Counted from the first letter of the stretch, positions 26,389 through 35,207 are shown. The stretch is 64,000 nt of DNA from Cypionkella sp049896245 (GCF_049896245.1 NZ_JAFCTX010000003.1:124001-188000), one strand, 5' to 3'. Notes: generated by a model from the letters alone, not told the origin. Made by a program: numbers and translations.

Positions 26389-29253
26389 ATGGCCGAACAT
26401 AAGTTCATCGAAGTGCGCGGCGCGCGCGAGCATAACCTGAAAAACGTCGATGTGGACATTCCGCGCGATCAGTTCGTGGTGATCACCGGGCTGTCTGGCT
26501 CGGGTAAATCCAGCCTTGCGTTCGATACGATCTATGCCGAAGGCCAGCGGCGCTATGTCGAAAGCCTGTCGGCCTATGCGCGGCAATTCCTTGATATGGC
26601 TGGCAAACCGGATGTGGATCACATCAGCGGCCTGTCGCCTGCGATTTCCATCGAGCAGAAAACCACCTCGAAAAACCCACGCTCAACCGTCGGCACCGTG
26701 ACCGAGATTTACGATTACCTCCGCCTGTTGTTCGCCCGCGTTGGCACGCCGTTCAGCCCCGCCACGGGTCTGCCGATCACCGCGATGCAGGTGCAGGATA
26801 TGGTTGATGCGGTGATGGCGATGCCGGAAGGCAGCCGCGCGTATCTGCTTGCCCCGATCATCCGCGACCGCAAAGGCGAATATAAGAAAGAATTTATCGA
26901 CCTGCGCAAGCAGGGCTTCCAGCGCATTAAGGTAAACGGTGAGTTCTACGAATTGGAGGAGCCGCCCGTTCTCGACAAGAAATTCCGCCACAATATCGAC
27001 GTGGTGGTGGATCGTATCGTGGTGCGCGAGGGCTTGGAAACCCGCCTCGCCGACAGTTTCCGCACCGCTTTGAACCTTGCCGATGGCATTGCGGTGATTG
27101 AAACCGCCCCTGCCGAGGGCGAAGGCGATCCGCAGCGCATCACCTATTCCGAGAAATTCGCCTGTCCGGTTTCGGGTTTCACCATCGCCGAGATCGAACC
27201 CCGGCTGTTTTCCTTCAACGCCCCCTACGGCGCTTGTCCGGTCTGCGATGGCTTGGGAATGGAGTTGTTTTTCGACGAGCGCCTTGTCGTCCCCGACCAG
27301 TCGCTAACCCTGTTGGGCGGAGCCATCGCGCCGTGGTCAAAGTCAAAAAGCCCGTATTTCACTCAGACCATCGAGGCGATCTCAAAGCACTATGGCTTTG
27401 ATAAGAAAACCAAATGGAAAGACTTACCCGAGAACGTCAAACAGGTGTTCCTGCGCGGCTCGGGTGGCGATGAGATCCTGTTCCGTTATGACGAAGGCGG
27501 TCGGGTTTACCAAGTTTCCCGCGTGTTCGAAGGCGTCATCCCCAATATGGAACGCCGCTACCGCGAGACCGACAGCTCGTGGAGCCGCGAGGAGATGGAG
27601 CGATTTCAGAACAACCGCCCCTGCGGTGCCTGCGGTGGCTACCGTCTGAAACCCGAAGCGCTCGCGGTAAAAATCGGCGGTCTGCATGCGGGGCAGGTGG
27701 TGCAGATGTCGATCTCGGAAGCGCATGATTGGATCAGTGCCGCGCCCGAACATCTGACCAAGCAAAAGAACGAAATCGCCAAGGCGATCCTGAAAGAAAT
27801 TCGCGAGCGTCTGGGTTTCCTGGTAAATGTCGGGCTGAACTACCTGACGCTGTCGCGCAACGCAGGCACGCTTTCAGGCGGGGAATCCCAGCGAATTCGC
27901 TTGGCCTCTCAGATCGGCTCCGGCCTCACAGGTGTGCTCTATGTGCTTGATGAACCCTCCATCGGCCTGCATCAACGCGACAATGACCGCCTGCTGACCA
28001 CGCTGAAAAACCTGCGCGATGCGGGCAATACCGTGCTGGTGGTGGAGCATGACGAAGATGCGATCCGCGAGGCCGACTACGTGTTTGACATGGGGCCGGG
28101 GGCCGGGGTGCATGGTGGATTTGTCGTCAGCCACGGCACGCCAGAACAGGTGGCCGCTGACCCTAACAGCCTGACCGGACAGTATCTTTCCGGTGCGCGT
28201 GAGGTCAGGGTTCCGAAAACCCGCCGCAAGGGCAGTGGCAAGAAACTGACCGTCGTAGGCGCTACCGGCAACAACCTCAAGAACGTCACCGCCGAATTTC
28301 CGCTGGGCATGTTCGTCTGCGTCACCGGGGTTTCGGGCGGCGGCAAATCGACTCTGACCATTGAAACCCTGTTCAAGACTGCCGCCACCCGCCTCAATGG
28401 CGCGCATGAAACGCCGGCACCCTGTGAGACAATCAAGGGGTTTGAGCATCTCGATAAGGTCATCGACATCGACCAGCGCGCCATCGGTCGCACGCCGCGC
28501 TCTAACCCTGCGACCTACACAGGCGCATTTACCCCGATCCGTGATTGGTTTGCCGGGCTGCCCGAAGCCAAGGCGCGCGGCTATCTGCCGGGGCGGTTCA
28601 GCTTTAACGTCAAAGGCGGCCGCTGTGAGGCGTGCCAAGGCGACGGCGTTTTGAAGATTGAGATGAACTTCCTGCCCGATGTTTACGTCACTTGTGAGAC
28701 CTGCAAGGGCCATCGCTATAATCGTGAGACTTTGGAAGTTAAATTCAAAAACAAGAGCATAGCCGATGTTCTTGATATGACATGTGAAGATGCGCAGGTG
28801 TTTTTCCAAGCCGTGCCGAGCATCCGCGAAAAGATGGATGCGCTGTGTCAGGTTGGCCTTGGCTATATCAAGGTCGGCCAGCAGGCGACGACTTTGTCGG
28901 GCGGCGAAGCGCAACGGGTCAAGCTCTCGAAAGAGCTGTCCCGCCGCGCCACCGGACGCACCTTGTATATTCTGGATGAGCCAACCACCGGCCTGCACTT
29001 TGAAGATGTGCGCAAGCTGTTGGAAGTGCTGCATGAATTGGTCGATCAGGGCAATACAGTGGTGGTGATTGAGCACAACCTTGATGTGGTGAAAACTGCT
29101 GATTGGGTGATCGACATTGGCCCAGAGGGTGGCGATGGCGGCGGGCAGATCGTCGCTGTCGGCACGCCGGAGGCCATCGCAAAGGCCGCGCACAGCCACA
29201 CCGGGCATTACCTTAAAGACCTGCTTACACCACGCCGGGCGGCGGCGGAGTAA
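26389..29253 (+). CDS. uvrA: UvrABC excinuclease subunit A
   Basis: UvrA is the damage-recognition ATPase of nucleotide excision repair. It loads UvrB onto lesions. The 954-aa product contains two ABC ATPase modules: Walker A GLSGSGKSS near residue 33 and GVSGGGKST in the second half. Signature motifs are LSGGESQRI and LSGGEAQRV. Zinc modules are CPVC...CGAC and CEAC...CETC. The start chosen is the ATG at 26389 (MAEHKFIEVRGAREHNLKN); an ATG 12 bases upstream is in frame but lacks family support. A LexA box lies in the promoter, so it should be SOS-induced. Confidence 0.97.
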   Translation: MAEHKFIEVRGAREHNLKNVDVDIPRDQFVVITGLSGSGKSSLAFDTIYAEGQRRYVESLSAYARQFLDMAGKPDVDHISGLSPAISIEQKTTSKNPRSTVGTVTEIYDYLRLLFARVGTPFSPATGLPITAMQVQDMVDAVMAMPEGSRAYLLAPIIRDRKGEYKKEFIDLRKQGFQRIKVNGEFYELEEPPVLDKKFRHNIDVVVDRIVVREGLETRLADSFRTALNLADGIAVIETAPAEGEGDPQRITYSEKFACPVSGFTIAEIEPRLFSFNAPYGACPVCDGLGMELFFDERLVVPDQSLTLLGGAIAPWSKSKSPYFTQTIEAISKHYGFDKKTKWKDLPENVKQVFLRGSGGDEILFRYDEGGRVYQVSRVFEGVIPNMERRYRETDSSWSREEMERFQNNRPCGACGGYRLKPEALAVKIGGLHAGQVVQMSISEAHDWISAAPEHLTKQKNEIAKAILKEIRERLGFLVNVGLNYLTLSRNAGTLSGGESQRIRLASQIGSGLTGVLYVLDEPSIGLHQRDNDRLLTTLKNLRDAGNTVLVVEHDEDAIREADYVFDMGPGAGVHGGFVVSHGTPEQVAADPNSLTGQYLSGAREVRVPKTRRKGSGKKLTVVGATGNNLKNVTAEFPLGMFVCVTGVSGGGKSTLTIETLFKTAATRLNGAHETPAPCETIKGFEHLDKVIDIDQRAIGRTPRSNPATYTGAFTPIRDWFAGLPEAKARGYLPGRFSFNVKGGRCEACQGDGVLKIEMNFLPDVYVTCETCKGHRYNRETLEVKFKNKSIADVLDMTCEDAQVFFQAVPSIREKMDALCQVGLGYIKVGQQATTLSGGEAQRVKLSKELSRRATGRTLYILDEPTTGLHFEDVRKLLEVLHELVDQGNTVVVIEHNLDVVKTADWVIDIGPEGGDGGGQIVAVGTPEAIAKAAHSHTGHYLKDLLTPRRAAAE

Positions 29254-29281
29254 CCAGACCCCCGGCCCTAGTGCCCAAGCC

Positions 29282-29710
29282 TCAGTTCCCGGACAACACC
29301 TGCAAAATCGTCAGGATCGCGCGGGTTTCCGGATCAATGCGCATCAGGCGATCTTCATAGCGGCAATAGGTGCCTGCGGGCAACGATCTGTAGCGGGTAT
29401 ACGAGACGGTTATGCAATCGTCGCGGACATAATCCCCAATCCGATAGCGCCCATTCCGACCATGCAACACGTTGTCTGAATGGTCGTCGTTGTAATAGGG
29501 GCGGTCGTGGCCTCTGTCCTTCGCGTGGCCCGGCGGGATGCAGGCGGGCGATTTCTTCGCCAGACCGGGCGGGCAAAACTGTGTCGCATGGTGCGTTTTG
29601 GACTTTTTGCCGTGGCCCTTGTCGCCATGGCCTTTGCCATCTGCCAAGGCCGCACCCGTCGAGAGCGCAAGAACCGTCAGTGGTATACAAAGCAATTTGA
29701 GCATGTTCAT
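29282..29710 (-). CDS. small secreted His/Lys-rich protein, RcnB-like C-terminus
   Basis: A 142-aa exported protein: a signal peptide at residues 1-23 (MNMLKLLCIPLTVLALSTGAALA), then a His/Gly/Lys-rich stretch (DGKGHGDKGHGKKSKTHH) that could bind metal, a CPPGLAKKSPACIPPGHA segment, and a C-terminal part (YRIGDYVRDDCITVSY to LMRIDPETRAILTILQVL) whose layout resembles RcnB-type periplasmic proteins. The resemblance is by eye and tentative. AGGACT precedes the ATG at 29710. It converges on uvrA with only 28 bases between the stops. Confidence 0.65.
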   Translation of the reverse strand: MNMLKLLCIPLTVLALSTGAALADGKGHGDKGHGKKSKTHHATQFCPPGLAKKSPACIPPGHAKDRGHDRPYYNDDHSDNVLHGRNGRYRIGDYVRDDCITVSYTRYRSLPAGTYCRYEDRLMRIDPETRAILTILQVLSGN

Positions 29711-30143
29711 GGCAGAGTCCTGCAAATGGTATTTGATACGGCTGTACATCTAACGCCGATCGCAGTCTTATGTTCCTGCACTCTCCTCGCCTCGGCGGTT
29801 CGGCGCGCATTGGGCAGATCAGCGCAATGCGGTGATGCGACGATGAATCACCGCAAGTCCCGTTCTATTTTCGCCCAAAATCAGGGCAATTCTTCGGTCT
29901 TCCCCAAAACATTTTCAAAAAAATCCGAAAGGTCCATTTGAGATTAACCTAATTGTGTGAAAACGCGATCAGGCGCAGCTTAGGCGCGGGATGATCCGGC
30001 AGAAGACCGGACCCATGACCGAAGCCAATTTTTCGGTAAACCAACACAAAGCCCGACAAGGGCACAACGGTTTCGCAGCGCGCGGGCTTTGGCGCTATGG
30101 CGTCCAAAACAGCGTATCTGCGCCATAGGATAGGGACAGCACG
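29711..30143. other. 433-base gene-free region with a hairpin-rich leader
   Basis: No credible gene was seen. The left part should hold the promoter of the secreted protein at 29282-29710. The right part, about 29990-30140, holds several stems before the NCS1 permease: CCGG repeats at about 29996-30012, AAAGCCCG (30048-30055) with CGGGCTTT (30083-30090), and CTATGGCG (30095-30102) with CGCCATAG (30121-30128), the last ending 15 bases before the start codon. No known riboswitch motif was recognised. Confidence 0.5.
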
Positions 30144-31574
30144 ATGCAACTTACCAACCCGTCACCCTTGCTTCACAACGAGGATCTGGCACCCGCGACC
30201 GAGCGAAAATGGGGCGCGTTTTCGATTTTCAACGTCTGGACCTCGGACGTTCACAGCCTGTGGGGCTATTATCTGGCCGCCAGCCTGTTTCTGCTCTGTG
30301 GCAGTTTCGTCAATTTCGTGATCGCGATTGGCGCGGGATCGCTGGTGATCTTCGTGCTGATGAGCATGGTCGGCAACGCGGGCGTGCGCACCGGCGTGCC
30401 GTTTCCGGTGCTGGCGCGGGCGTCATTCGGCACATTCGGGGCCAATGCCCCGGCCATCGTGCGGGCGATTGTCGCCTGTTTCTGGTATGGCGCACAGACC
30501 TCTGCCGCCTCAGGTGCGATCGTTGCCCTGTTGATCCGCAGCCCCGGCATGTTGGAATTTCACACCAATTCCCAGATGCTCGGCCATTCAACGCTTGAGG
30601 TGATCTGCTTCTTTGTCGTCTGGTGCCTGCAACTGCTGATCATCCAAAGCGGCATGGAAACCGTGCGCAAGTTTCAGGATTGGGCGGGCCCTGCGGTCTG
30701 GATCGCGATGCTGTTGCTCGCGGTCTATCTGGTGGTCAAGGCGGGCACCTTCTCGTTCGGCGCTGAAATCCCGCAAGATGTTCTGCTGAAAGCCACTGCC
30801 GATGCCGGCGTCCCCGGAGTGCCCGGTTCCACTGCAGCCCTCGCCGCTGTGGCAGCCACTTGGATCACCTATTTCGCCGCCCTTTATCTCAACTTCTGCG
30901 ACTTCTCGCGCTATGCCACAAGCGAACAAGCCCTGCGCAAAGGCAATCTCTGGGGCCTGCCGATCAACCTGCTGGCGTTCTGCTTGGTCGCAGGCATCAC
31001 GACCACCGCCGCATTTACCGTCTACGGTGAGGTTCTGCTGCACCCCGAACAGATCAGCGCCAAATTCGACAGCTGGTTCCTTGCAGCGCTCGCAGCCCTG
31101 ACCTTCGCCGTTGCCACCTTGGGCATCAATGTGGTGGCGAACTTCGTCTCCCCGGCGTTTGATTTCGCCAACGTCTTCCCGCGCCACATCAGCTTCAAAC
31201 GCGGCGGCTATATTGCGGCGGCCATCGCGCTGATCCTATATCCTTGGGCGCCGTGGGAGACCGGTGCTGCGCATTTCGTCAACTTCATCGGCTCTACCAT
31301 GGGCCCGATCTTCGGCATCATGATGGTGGATTACTACCTGATCCGCCACGGCAAGATCGACGTCAACGCGCTGTATCAAGAAAACGGTGAGTTCCGCTTT
31401 GAGGGCGGCTGGCACGTCAAAGCCTTTGTCGCCTTGGCAATCGGTATGGTGTTCTCGTCGATCTTGCCGACCTTCACCAGCCTTTTGCCAAGCTGGTGGG
31501 GCACGTATGGTTGGTTCTTCGGCGTTGGCATCGGCGGCGGGGTGTATTTCCTGCTGCGGATGGGCGCACGCTAA
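30144..31574 (+). CDS. NCS1 family nucleobase:cation symporter
   Basis: A 476-aa permease with about 12 membrane helices of the nucleobase-cation-symport-1 family, which imports purines, pyrimidines, allantoin, hydantoins or related compounds with H+ or Na+. Family marks are NEDLAPATERKWGAFSIFNVWTSD near the N-terminus (quoted in part), NAGVRTGVPFPVLARASFG and ACFWYGAQT after helix 3. The substrate cannot be assigned. The start at 30144 has AGGGAC nearby. The 5' leader is rich in inverted repeats. A strong terminator lies 16 bases past the stop. No nucleobase catabolic genes are adjacent. Confidence 0.9.
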   Translation: MQLTNPSPLLHNEDLAPATERKWGAFSIFNVWTSDVHSLWGYYLAASLFLLCGSFVNFVIAIGAGSLVIFVLMSMVGNAGVRTGVPFPVLARASFGTFGANAPAIVRAIVACFWYGAQTSAASGAIVALLIRSPGMLEFHTNSQMLGHSTLEVICFFVVWCLQLLIIQSGMETVRKFQDWAGPAVWIAMLLLAVYLVVKAGTFSFGAEIPQDVLLKATADAGVPGVPGSTAALAAVAATWITYFAALYLNFCDFSRYATSEQALRKGNLWGLPINLLAFCLVAGITTTAAFTVYGEVLLHPEQISAKFDSWFLAALAALTFAVATLGINVVANFVSPAFDFANVFPRHISFKRGGYIAAAIALILYPWAPWETGAAHFVNFIGSTMGPIFGIMMVDYYLIRHGKIDVNALYQENGEFRFEGGWHVKAFVALAIGMVFSSILPTFTSLLPSWWGTYGWFFGVGIGGGVYFLLRMGAR

Positions 31575-31590
31575 GCCACTGATACCAATG

Positions 31591-31621
31591 CAAAAGGGCG
31601 GGAGATCATTCCGCCCTTTTG
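31591..31621. terminator. bidirectional terminator
   Basis: CAAAAGGGCGG and CCGCCCTTTTG form an 11-bp perfect stem with a 9-base loop. A/T tracts at both ends suit termination of the NCS1 gene (+) and the small convergent gene at 31634 (-). Confidence 0.8.
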
Positions 31622-31633
31622 TCAACTCGAAGC

Positions 31634-31825
31634 TCAGGTCCGCAGGCCCAACACTGAATAAAGCGGGCAAGTGCGCAGCAGTGCGGTGCCAATGGCCACC
31701 AGCCCGATCAGTTTGGCGTAGTGCCAGAACCCCGTGCCCTGATCCATGAAAAACCACAGCAGCAACGCGGCACCCACCACCACGCGCAGCATGCGGTCCA
31801 GATTTCCGACATTGGTTTTCAACAT
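31634..31825 (-). CDS. DUF2892 (YgaP-type) small membrane protein
   Basis: A 63-aa protein matching the DUF2892 / YgaP transmembrane domain: MLKTNVGNLDRMLRVVVGAA at the start, a first helix at about 13-31, a second at about 38-55, and the typical ending ALLRTCPLYSVLG. In YgaP the same domain follows a rhodanese module, but no rhodanese is present here. The function of stand-alone members is unknown. The start ATG at 31825 was chosen because the family begins at this Met; longer in-frame extensions look non-coding. Confidence 0.88.
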   Translation of the reverse strand: MLKTNVGNLDRMLRVVVGAALLLWFFMDQGTGFWHYAKLIGLVAIGTALLRTCPLYSVLGLRT

Positions 31826-31900
31826 GAGGTTTCCTTTCAGACATCCCCGCCCGCGCAGCGGCTTTGTCCGAAAGATAACCCATATCCCTCCCATCGACTT

Positions 31901-31932
31901 TGATCTGACCCCGGATTTCCGGGGCCAGATCA
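31901..31932. terminator. imperfect hairpin downstream of mmsA
   Basis: TGATCTG / CAGATCA (7 bp) encloses CCCCGG / CCGGGG (6 bp) with one mismatch between them and a 4-base loop. It lies 6 bases past the mmsA stop on the minus strand. It is a strong structure but lacks a U tract, so termination is inferred. Confidence 0.45.
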
Positions 31933-31937
31933 GATAT

Positions 31938-33437
31938 TTACTCCATCTGCTTGAAGTTAAACTCGCCACCTTCTTTGATCCCGGACGGCCAGCGCGCGGT
32001 GATCGTCTTGGTGCGGGTGTAGAATCGGAAGCTGTCCGGCCCGTGCTGGTTCAAATCGCCGAACGACGACTTTTTCCAACCACCAAAGGTGTGATACGCC
32101 AGCGGCACCGGGATCGGCACGTTAATCCCGATCATCCCCACGTTGATCCGCGCCGCAAAGTCGCGCGCGGTGTCGCCGTCGCGGGTATAGATCGCGGTGC
32201 CGTTGCCATATTCATGGTCCATCGCCATGCCGAGCGCTTCTTCATATGTCTTGGCGCGCACCACCGAAAGAACTGGGCCGAAAATCTCCTTGCGGTAAAT
32301 CTCCATATCCGTGGTCACGTTGTCGAACAAATGCGGGCCAACGAAGAAGCCATCCTCATAGCCTTGCAGTTTGAAATCGCGGCCATCGACCACCAAATTC
32401 GCCCCCTGCGCCACACCGGATTCGATCAGCTTCAGGATATTGGCTTTCGCAGCTCCGGTCACCACCGGGCCGTAATCGACATCATTGCCCGCCGTGTAGG
32501 GGCCAACCTTCAGCTTCTCAATCCGGGGGATCAACCGTTCAATCAACGCATCCGCCGTGGCTTGCCCAACCGGCACCGCCACCGAGATTGCCATGCAACG
32601 CTCGCCAGCCGCGCCAAAACCTGCACCAACCAAAGCATCCGCCGCCTGATCCAGATCGGCATCCGGCATGATGATCATGTGGTTCTTGGCACCACCAAAG
32701 CACTGCACCCGCTTGCCGTTCGCCGTGCCGCGCGCATAGATATACTGCGCGATCGGGGTGGACCCCACGAAGCCGACGCCCGAAATCATCTCGTTATCAA
32801 GGATCGCATCGACCGATTCCTTGTCGCCGTTGATCACCTGCATCACGCCATCCGGCAGACCAGCCTCTTTCATCAAAGCCGCCAGCATCAGCGGCACCGT
32901 CGGCGCACGCTCGGACGGCTTCAGGATAAACGCGTTGCCGCAAGCCAGCGCAGGCCCCATTTTCCACATCGGGATCATCGCTGGGAAGTTGAACGGGGTA
33001 ATCCCCGCCGCCACCCCAATCGGCTGGCGCATCGAATACATGTCAATGCCGGGGCCAGCCGAATCGGTGAACTCGCCCTTCAACAGATGCGGCGCACCAA
33101 TGCAAAACTCGATCACTTCCAGCCCGCGCTGAATGTCGCCCTTGGCATCCGGGATGGTTTTGCCATGTTCCGACGACAAAGCTTCCGCCAGCTTCTCCAT
33201 ATCGCGGTTCAAAAGCCCGACCATCGCCATCATCACCCTCGCGCGGCGCTGCGGATTGGTCGCCCCCCACTTGATCTGCGCTTTGGCCGCATCAGCGGTG
33301 GCAGCGTCCAGTTCCGCCTTCGAGGCCAAAGCCACCCGCGCCTGCACTTCGCCCGTCGCCGGGTTGAACACATCGGCGAACTTGCCCGAAGTGCCCGCAA
33401 CCAGCTTGCCGTTGATCCAGTGACCGATCTCTTTCAT
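31938..33437 (-). CDS. mmsA: methylmalonate/malonate-semialdehyde dehydrogenase (CoA-acylating)
   Basis: MmsA (IolA) oxidatively converts methylmalonate semialdehyde to propionyl-CoA and malonate semialdehyde to acetyl-CoA, with NAD+ and CoA. It serves valine and myo-inositol breakdown. The product is 499 aa, the normal length. The N-terminus is MKEIGHWINGKLVAG, NAD-binding residues lie in the TPFNFPAMIPMWKMGPALA region, and the catalytic cysteine is in FGAAGERCMAISV. GGAGAG upstream favours the ATG at 33437 over the one at 33440. It is divergent from a LysR gene and about 3 kb from the iol operon, which needs this last step. Confidence 0.95.
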   Translation of the reverse strand: MKEIGHWINGKLVAGTSGKFADVFNPATGEVQARVALASKAELDAATADAAKAQIKWGATNPQRRARVMMAMVGLLNRDMEKLAEALSSEHGKTIPDAKGDIQRGLEVIEFCIGAPHLLKGEFTDSAGPGIDMYSMRQPIGVAAGITPFNFPAMIPMWKMGPALACGNAFILKPSERAPTVPLMLAALMKEAGLPDGVMQVINGDKESVDAILDNEMISGVGFVGSTPIAQYIYARGTANGKRVQCFGGAKNHMIIMPDADLDQAADALVGAGFGAAGERCMAISVAVPVGQATADALIERLIPRIEKLKVGPYTAGNDVDYGPVVTGAAKANILKLIESGVAQGANLVVDGRDFKLQGYEDGFFVGPHLFDNVTTDMEIYRKEIFGPVLSVVRAKTYEEALGMAMDHEYGNGTAIYTRDGDTARDFAARINVGMIGINVPIPVPLAYHTFGGWKKSSFGDLNQHGPDSFRFYTRTKTITARWPSGIKEGGEFNFKQME

Positions 33438-33605
33438 CATATCTCTCCCATGAGTTGCCGCCACAATAGCCTTGCGAAAATGCCAAGGGTAGCGGTAATA
33501 TTTCAAATAAGTTTTGCAGTTTTGCATAGGCTTGCAGGCCGGTTTTGGCTGCAGCCACTACATCTGGTGGAAAAATGCAGTTTTAGCCGCCCATAACACA
33601 AGTCA

Positions 33606-33619
33606 TTCCCTGCTGGGAA
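33606..33619. promoter_or_regulatory. inverted repeat in the mmsA-LysR intergenic region
   Basis: TTCCC-TGCT-GGGAA is a perfect 5-bp inverted repeat 25 bases before the LysR start. It may be an autoregulatory site; this rests on position alone. Confidence 0.3.
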
Positions 33620-33643
33620 GACCGGTCCCGAAAGGTGAAGGCA

Positions 33644-34531
33644 ATGGATTGGGATGATCTGCGGGTATTCCTCGCTGTGGCACGATCAGAAAGTCTGTCC
33701 GGGGCAGGGCGGCGCTTAAAGATCGACCCTGCCACGGTGGGCCGCAGGGTAGCACGTCTCGAAGAAGCCATGGACGCGCGGCTGTTCGCCAAAACCCCAC
33801 AAGGCTATAGCCTGACCGAGCAAGGCACCCGCCTGCTCACCCACGCGATCCGCACCGAAGCGGCGATTGACGGCGCGTTTGAGGCGCTGACGGGCCCCGA
33901 GGGCCTTACCGGACAAATCCGCATCGGTGCCCCCGATGGCTGCGCCAACTACCTGCTGCCGCAAGTCATCGCCCGCATCTGCGACGCCAATCCGGGGCTA
34001 GAGGTGCAGATCGTCGCCCTGCCGCGGGTCTTTAACCTGTCTAAACGCGAGGCCGATATGGCCATCGCGGTGTCACGCCCCGAAGCTGGCCGCCTCACCG
34101 TGCAGAAACTTACCGACTATCATTTACACCTTGCTGCCAGCCGCGATTATCTCGCCAGCCACCCGCAAATCCTGACGCCCGCTGATCTGAAAGCCCACCG
34201 CCTTATCGGCTATATCCCCGATATGATCTTCGACAAAGAACTCGACTACCTCACTGAAATCGGTGCCTCCGCCCCGCCACTGGCCTCCAACTCCGTCTCG
34301 GTGCAGCTGAATTTTCTGCGTCACAGCGCAGGCATCGGCGTGGTGCATGATTTCGCGCTACCAGCAGCCCCCGAACTCGCCCGTATTATCCCCGAGCAAA
34401 TCCATCTCACCCGCGCCTTCTGGCTGATCCGCCACGCCGATGATGGCCGGGTCGAACGCCTCAACCGCTTCGCCGCACAACTGATGCTTGAAGTTAAGAA
34501 AGAAATGCAAAGGCTTGAAGCAATTCCTTGA
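33644..34531 (+). CDS. LysR family transcriptional regulator
   Basis: A 295-aa LysR regulator: an N-terminal winged helix-turn-helix at about residues 1-60 (MDWDDLRVFLAVARSESLSG, ATVGRRVARLEEAMDARLF) and a substrate-binding co-inducer domain at about 90-290. It is divergent from mmsA with 206 bases between the start codons, the classical arrangement in which a LysR protein controls its neighbour and itself. Control of mmsA is therefore inferred. The ATG at 33644 is preferred over an in-frame GTG at 33635. The inducer is unknown. Confidence 0.9.
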   Translation: MDWDDLRVFLAVARSESLSGAGRRLKIDPATVGRRVARLEEAMDARLFAKTPQGYSLTEQGTRLLTHAIRTEAAIDGAFEALTGPEGLTGQIRIGAPDGCANYLLPQVIARICDANPGLEVQIVALPRVFNLSKREADMAIAVSRPEAGRLTVQKLTDYHLHLAASRDYLASHPQILTPADLKAHRLIGYIPDMIFDKELDYLTEIGASAPPLASNSVSVQLNFLRHSAGIGVVHDFALPAAPELARIIPEQIHLTRAFWLIRHADDGRVERLNRFAAQLMLEVKKEMQRLEAIP

Positions 34532-34582
34532 CAGAATCTAACTCAGGCCAGACGCTTAGACGGACAGATAGGGAGGAACCTC

Positions 34583-35017
34583 ATGCTTGTCAGTCAAATC
34601 CTGAAATCGAAATCCGATGACGGCGTCGTCACCCTACCACCCGGCACCATCATCAGTCGCATTGCCGAGGTGCTTTCGGCCCGCCGCATCGGCGCCGTGG
34701 TGATCTCTCCCGATGGCAAAAAGCTGGTCGGGATCGTGTCGGAACGTGACATCGTGCGCGAAGTTGGCAGGCGGGGTGGTGCCTGCCTGAACGACAGTGT
34801 TGACACCATCATGACGGCCAAAGTCATCGGCTGCACACGCGGCGACAACGCCGATGATGTACTGCAAAAGATGACAGATGGTCGCTTCCGCCACATTCCG
34901 GTGCTGGAGGGGGATGAGCTGATCGGGCTGATCTCTATTGGCGACGTGGTGAAAGCTCGTCTGTCCGAGTTGCATATGGAGAATGACGCGCTGGAAGGCA
35001 TGATCAAAGGCTTCTAG
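34583..35017 (+). CDS. CBS domain pair protein
   Basis: A 144-aa protein consisting of two tandem CBS motifs (about residues 8-65 and 75-135), which form one Bateman module that usually binds adenine nucleotides such as AMP, ATP, NADH or SAM. Visible segments are RRIGAVVISPDGKKLVGIVS, ERDIVREV and RFRHIPVLEGDELIGLISIG DVVKARL. Stand-alone pairs act as energy sensors or subunits of other enzymes; the partner is unknown. The ribosome binding site GGGAGGAA is strong. It ends just before the tandem hairpin repeats that precede coaD. Confidence 0.92.
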   Translation: MLVSQILKSKSDDGVVTLPPGTIISRIAEVLSARRIGAVVISPDGKKLVGIVSERDIVREVGRRGGACLNDSVDTIMTAKVIGCTRGDNADDVLQKMTDGRFRHIPVLEGDELIGLISIGDVVKARLSELHMENDALEGMIKGF

Positions 35018-35184
35018 CAATCCGCCTGCATCTGGGCACGCAATATCGCTGCGTGCCAGAAATTCGCTTGCATCCCGGTACGCTATATTGTTGCGTGCCA
35101 GAAATTCGCTTGCATCCCGGCACGCTATATTGTTGCGTGCCAGAAATTCGCTTGCATCCCGACACGCAATATTGTTGCGTGTCG
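35018..35184 (+). repeat. four 42-bp tandem repeats, each forming a hairpin
   Basis: The period is exactly 42 bases. Hairpins lie at 35035-35057, 35077-35099, 35119-35141 and 35160-35184, separated by the near-constant spacer CAGAAATTCGCTTGCATC. Units 1 and 3 pair GGCACGC with GCGTGCC. Unit 4 pairs CGACACGCAA with TTGCGTGTCG, so both stem sides changed together. Unit 2 has GGTACGC with GCGTGCC, a G-U-tolerant change. The array fills the space between the CBS gene stop and the coaD ribosome binding site and would be transcribed as four stem-loops. Confidence 0.85.
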
Positions 35185-35207
35185 GGGACTTAGGCGAGGA
35201 ACCTGCC

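Noticed and set aside
27874..29208. 444-codon minus-strand frame inside uvrA.
   Set aside because: It is antisense to the second ABC module of UvrA and has no recognisable domain.
29480..29941. Plus-strand frame opposite the small secreted protein at 29282-29710.
   Set aside because: The minus-strand product has a clean signal peptide, a ribosome binding site and an RcnB-like tail. The plus frame has neither a start signal nor domains.
30001..30140. A TPP or purine riboswitch before the NCS1 permease.
   Set aside because: No CUGAGA-type TPP core or purine-aptamer three-way junction was seen. Only generic hairpins can be supported.
31746..33596. 616-codon plus-strand open frame over mmsA.
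   Set aside because: It is an Arg/His-rich shadow of mmsA, which has full family motifs on the minus strand.
35018..35184. A small CRISPR array (four repeats with regular spacing).
   Set aside because: The spacers are nearly identical to one another, the period is short at 42 bases, and no cas genes are present. It is a plain tandem repeat.
35018..35200. Reading frames on both strands that translate the 42-bp repeats into a 14-residue peptide repeat.
   Set aside because: 42 is a multiple of three, so any frame through the array stays open. The frames lack convincing starts, run into coaD or the CBS gene in antisense, and the units vary in a way that keeps stem pairing rather than codons.
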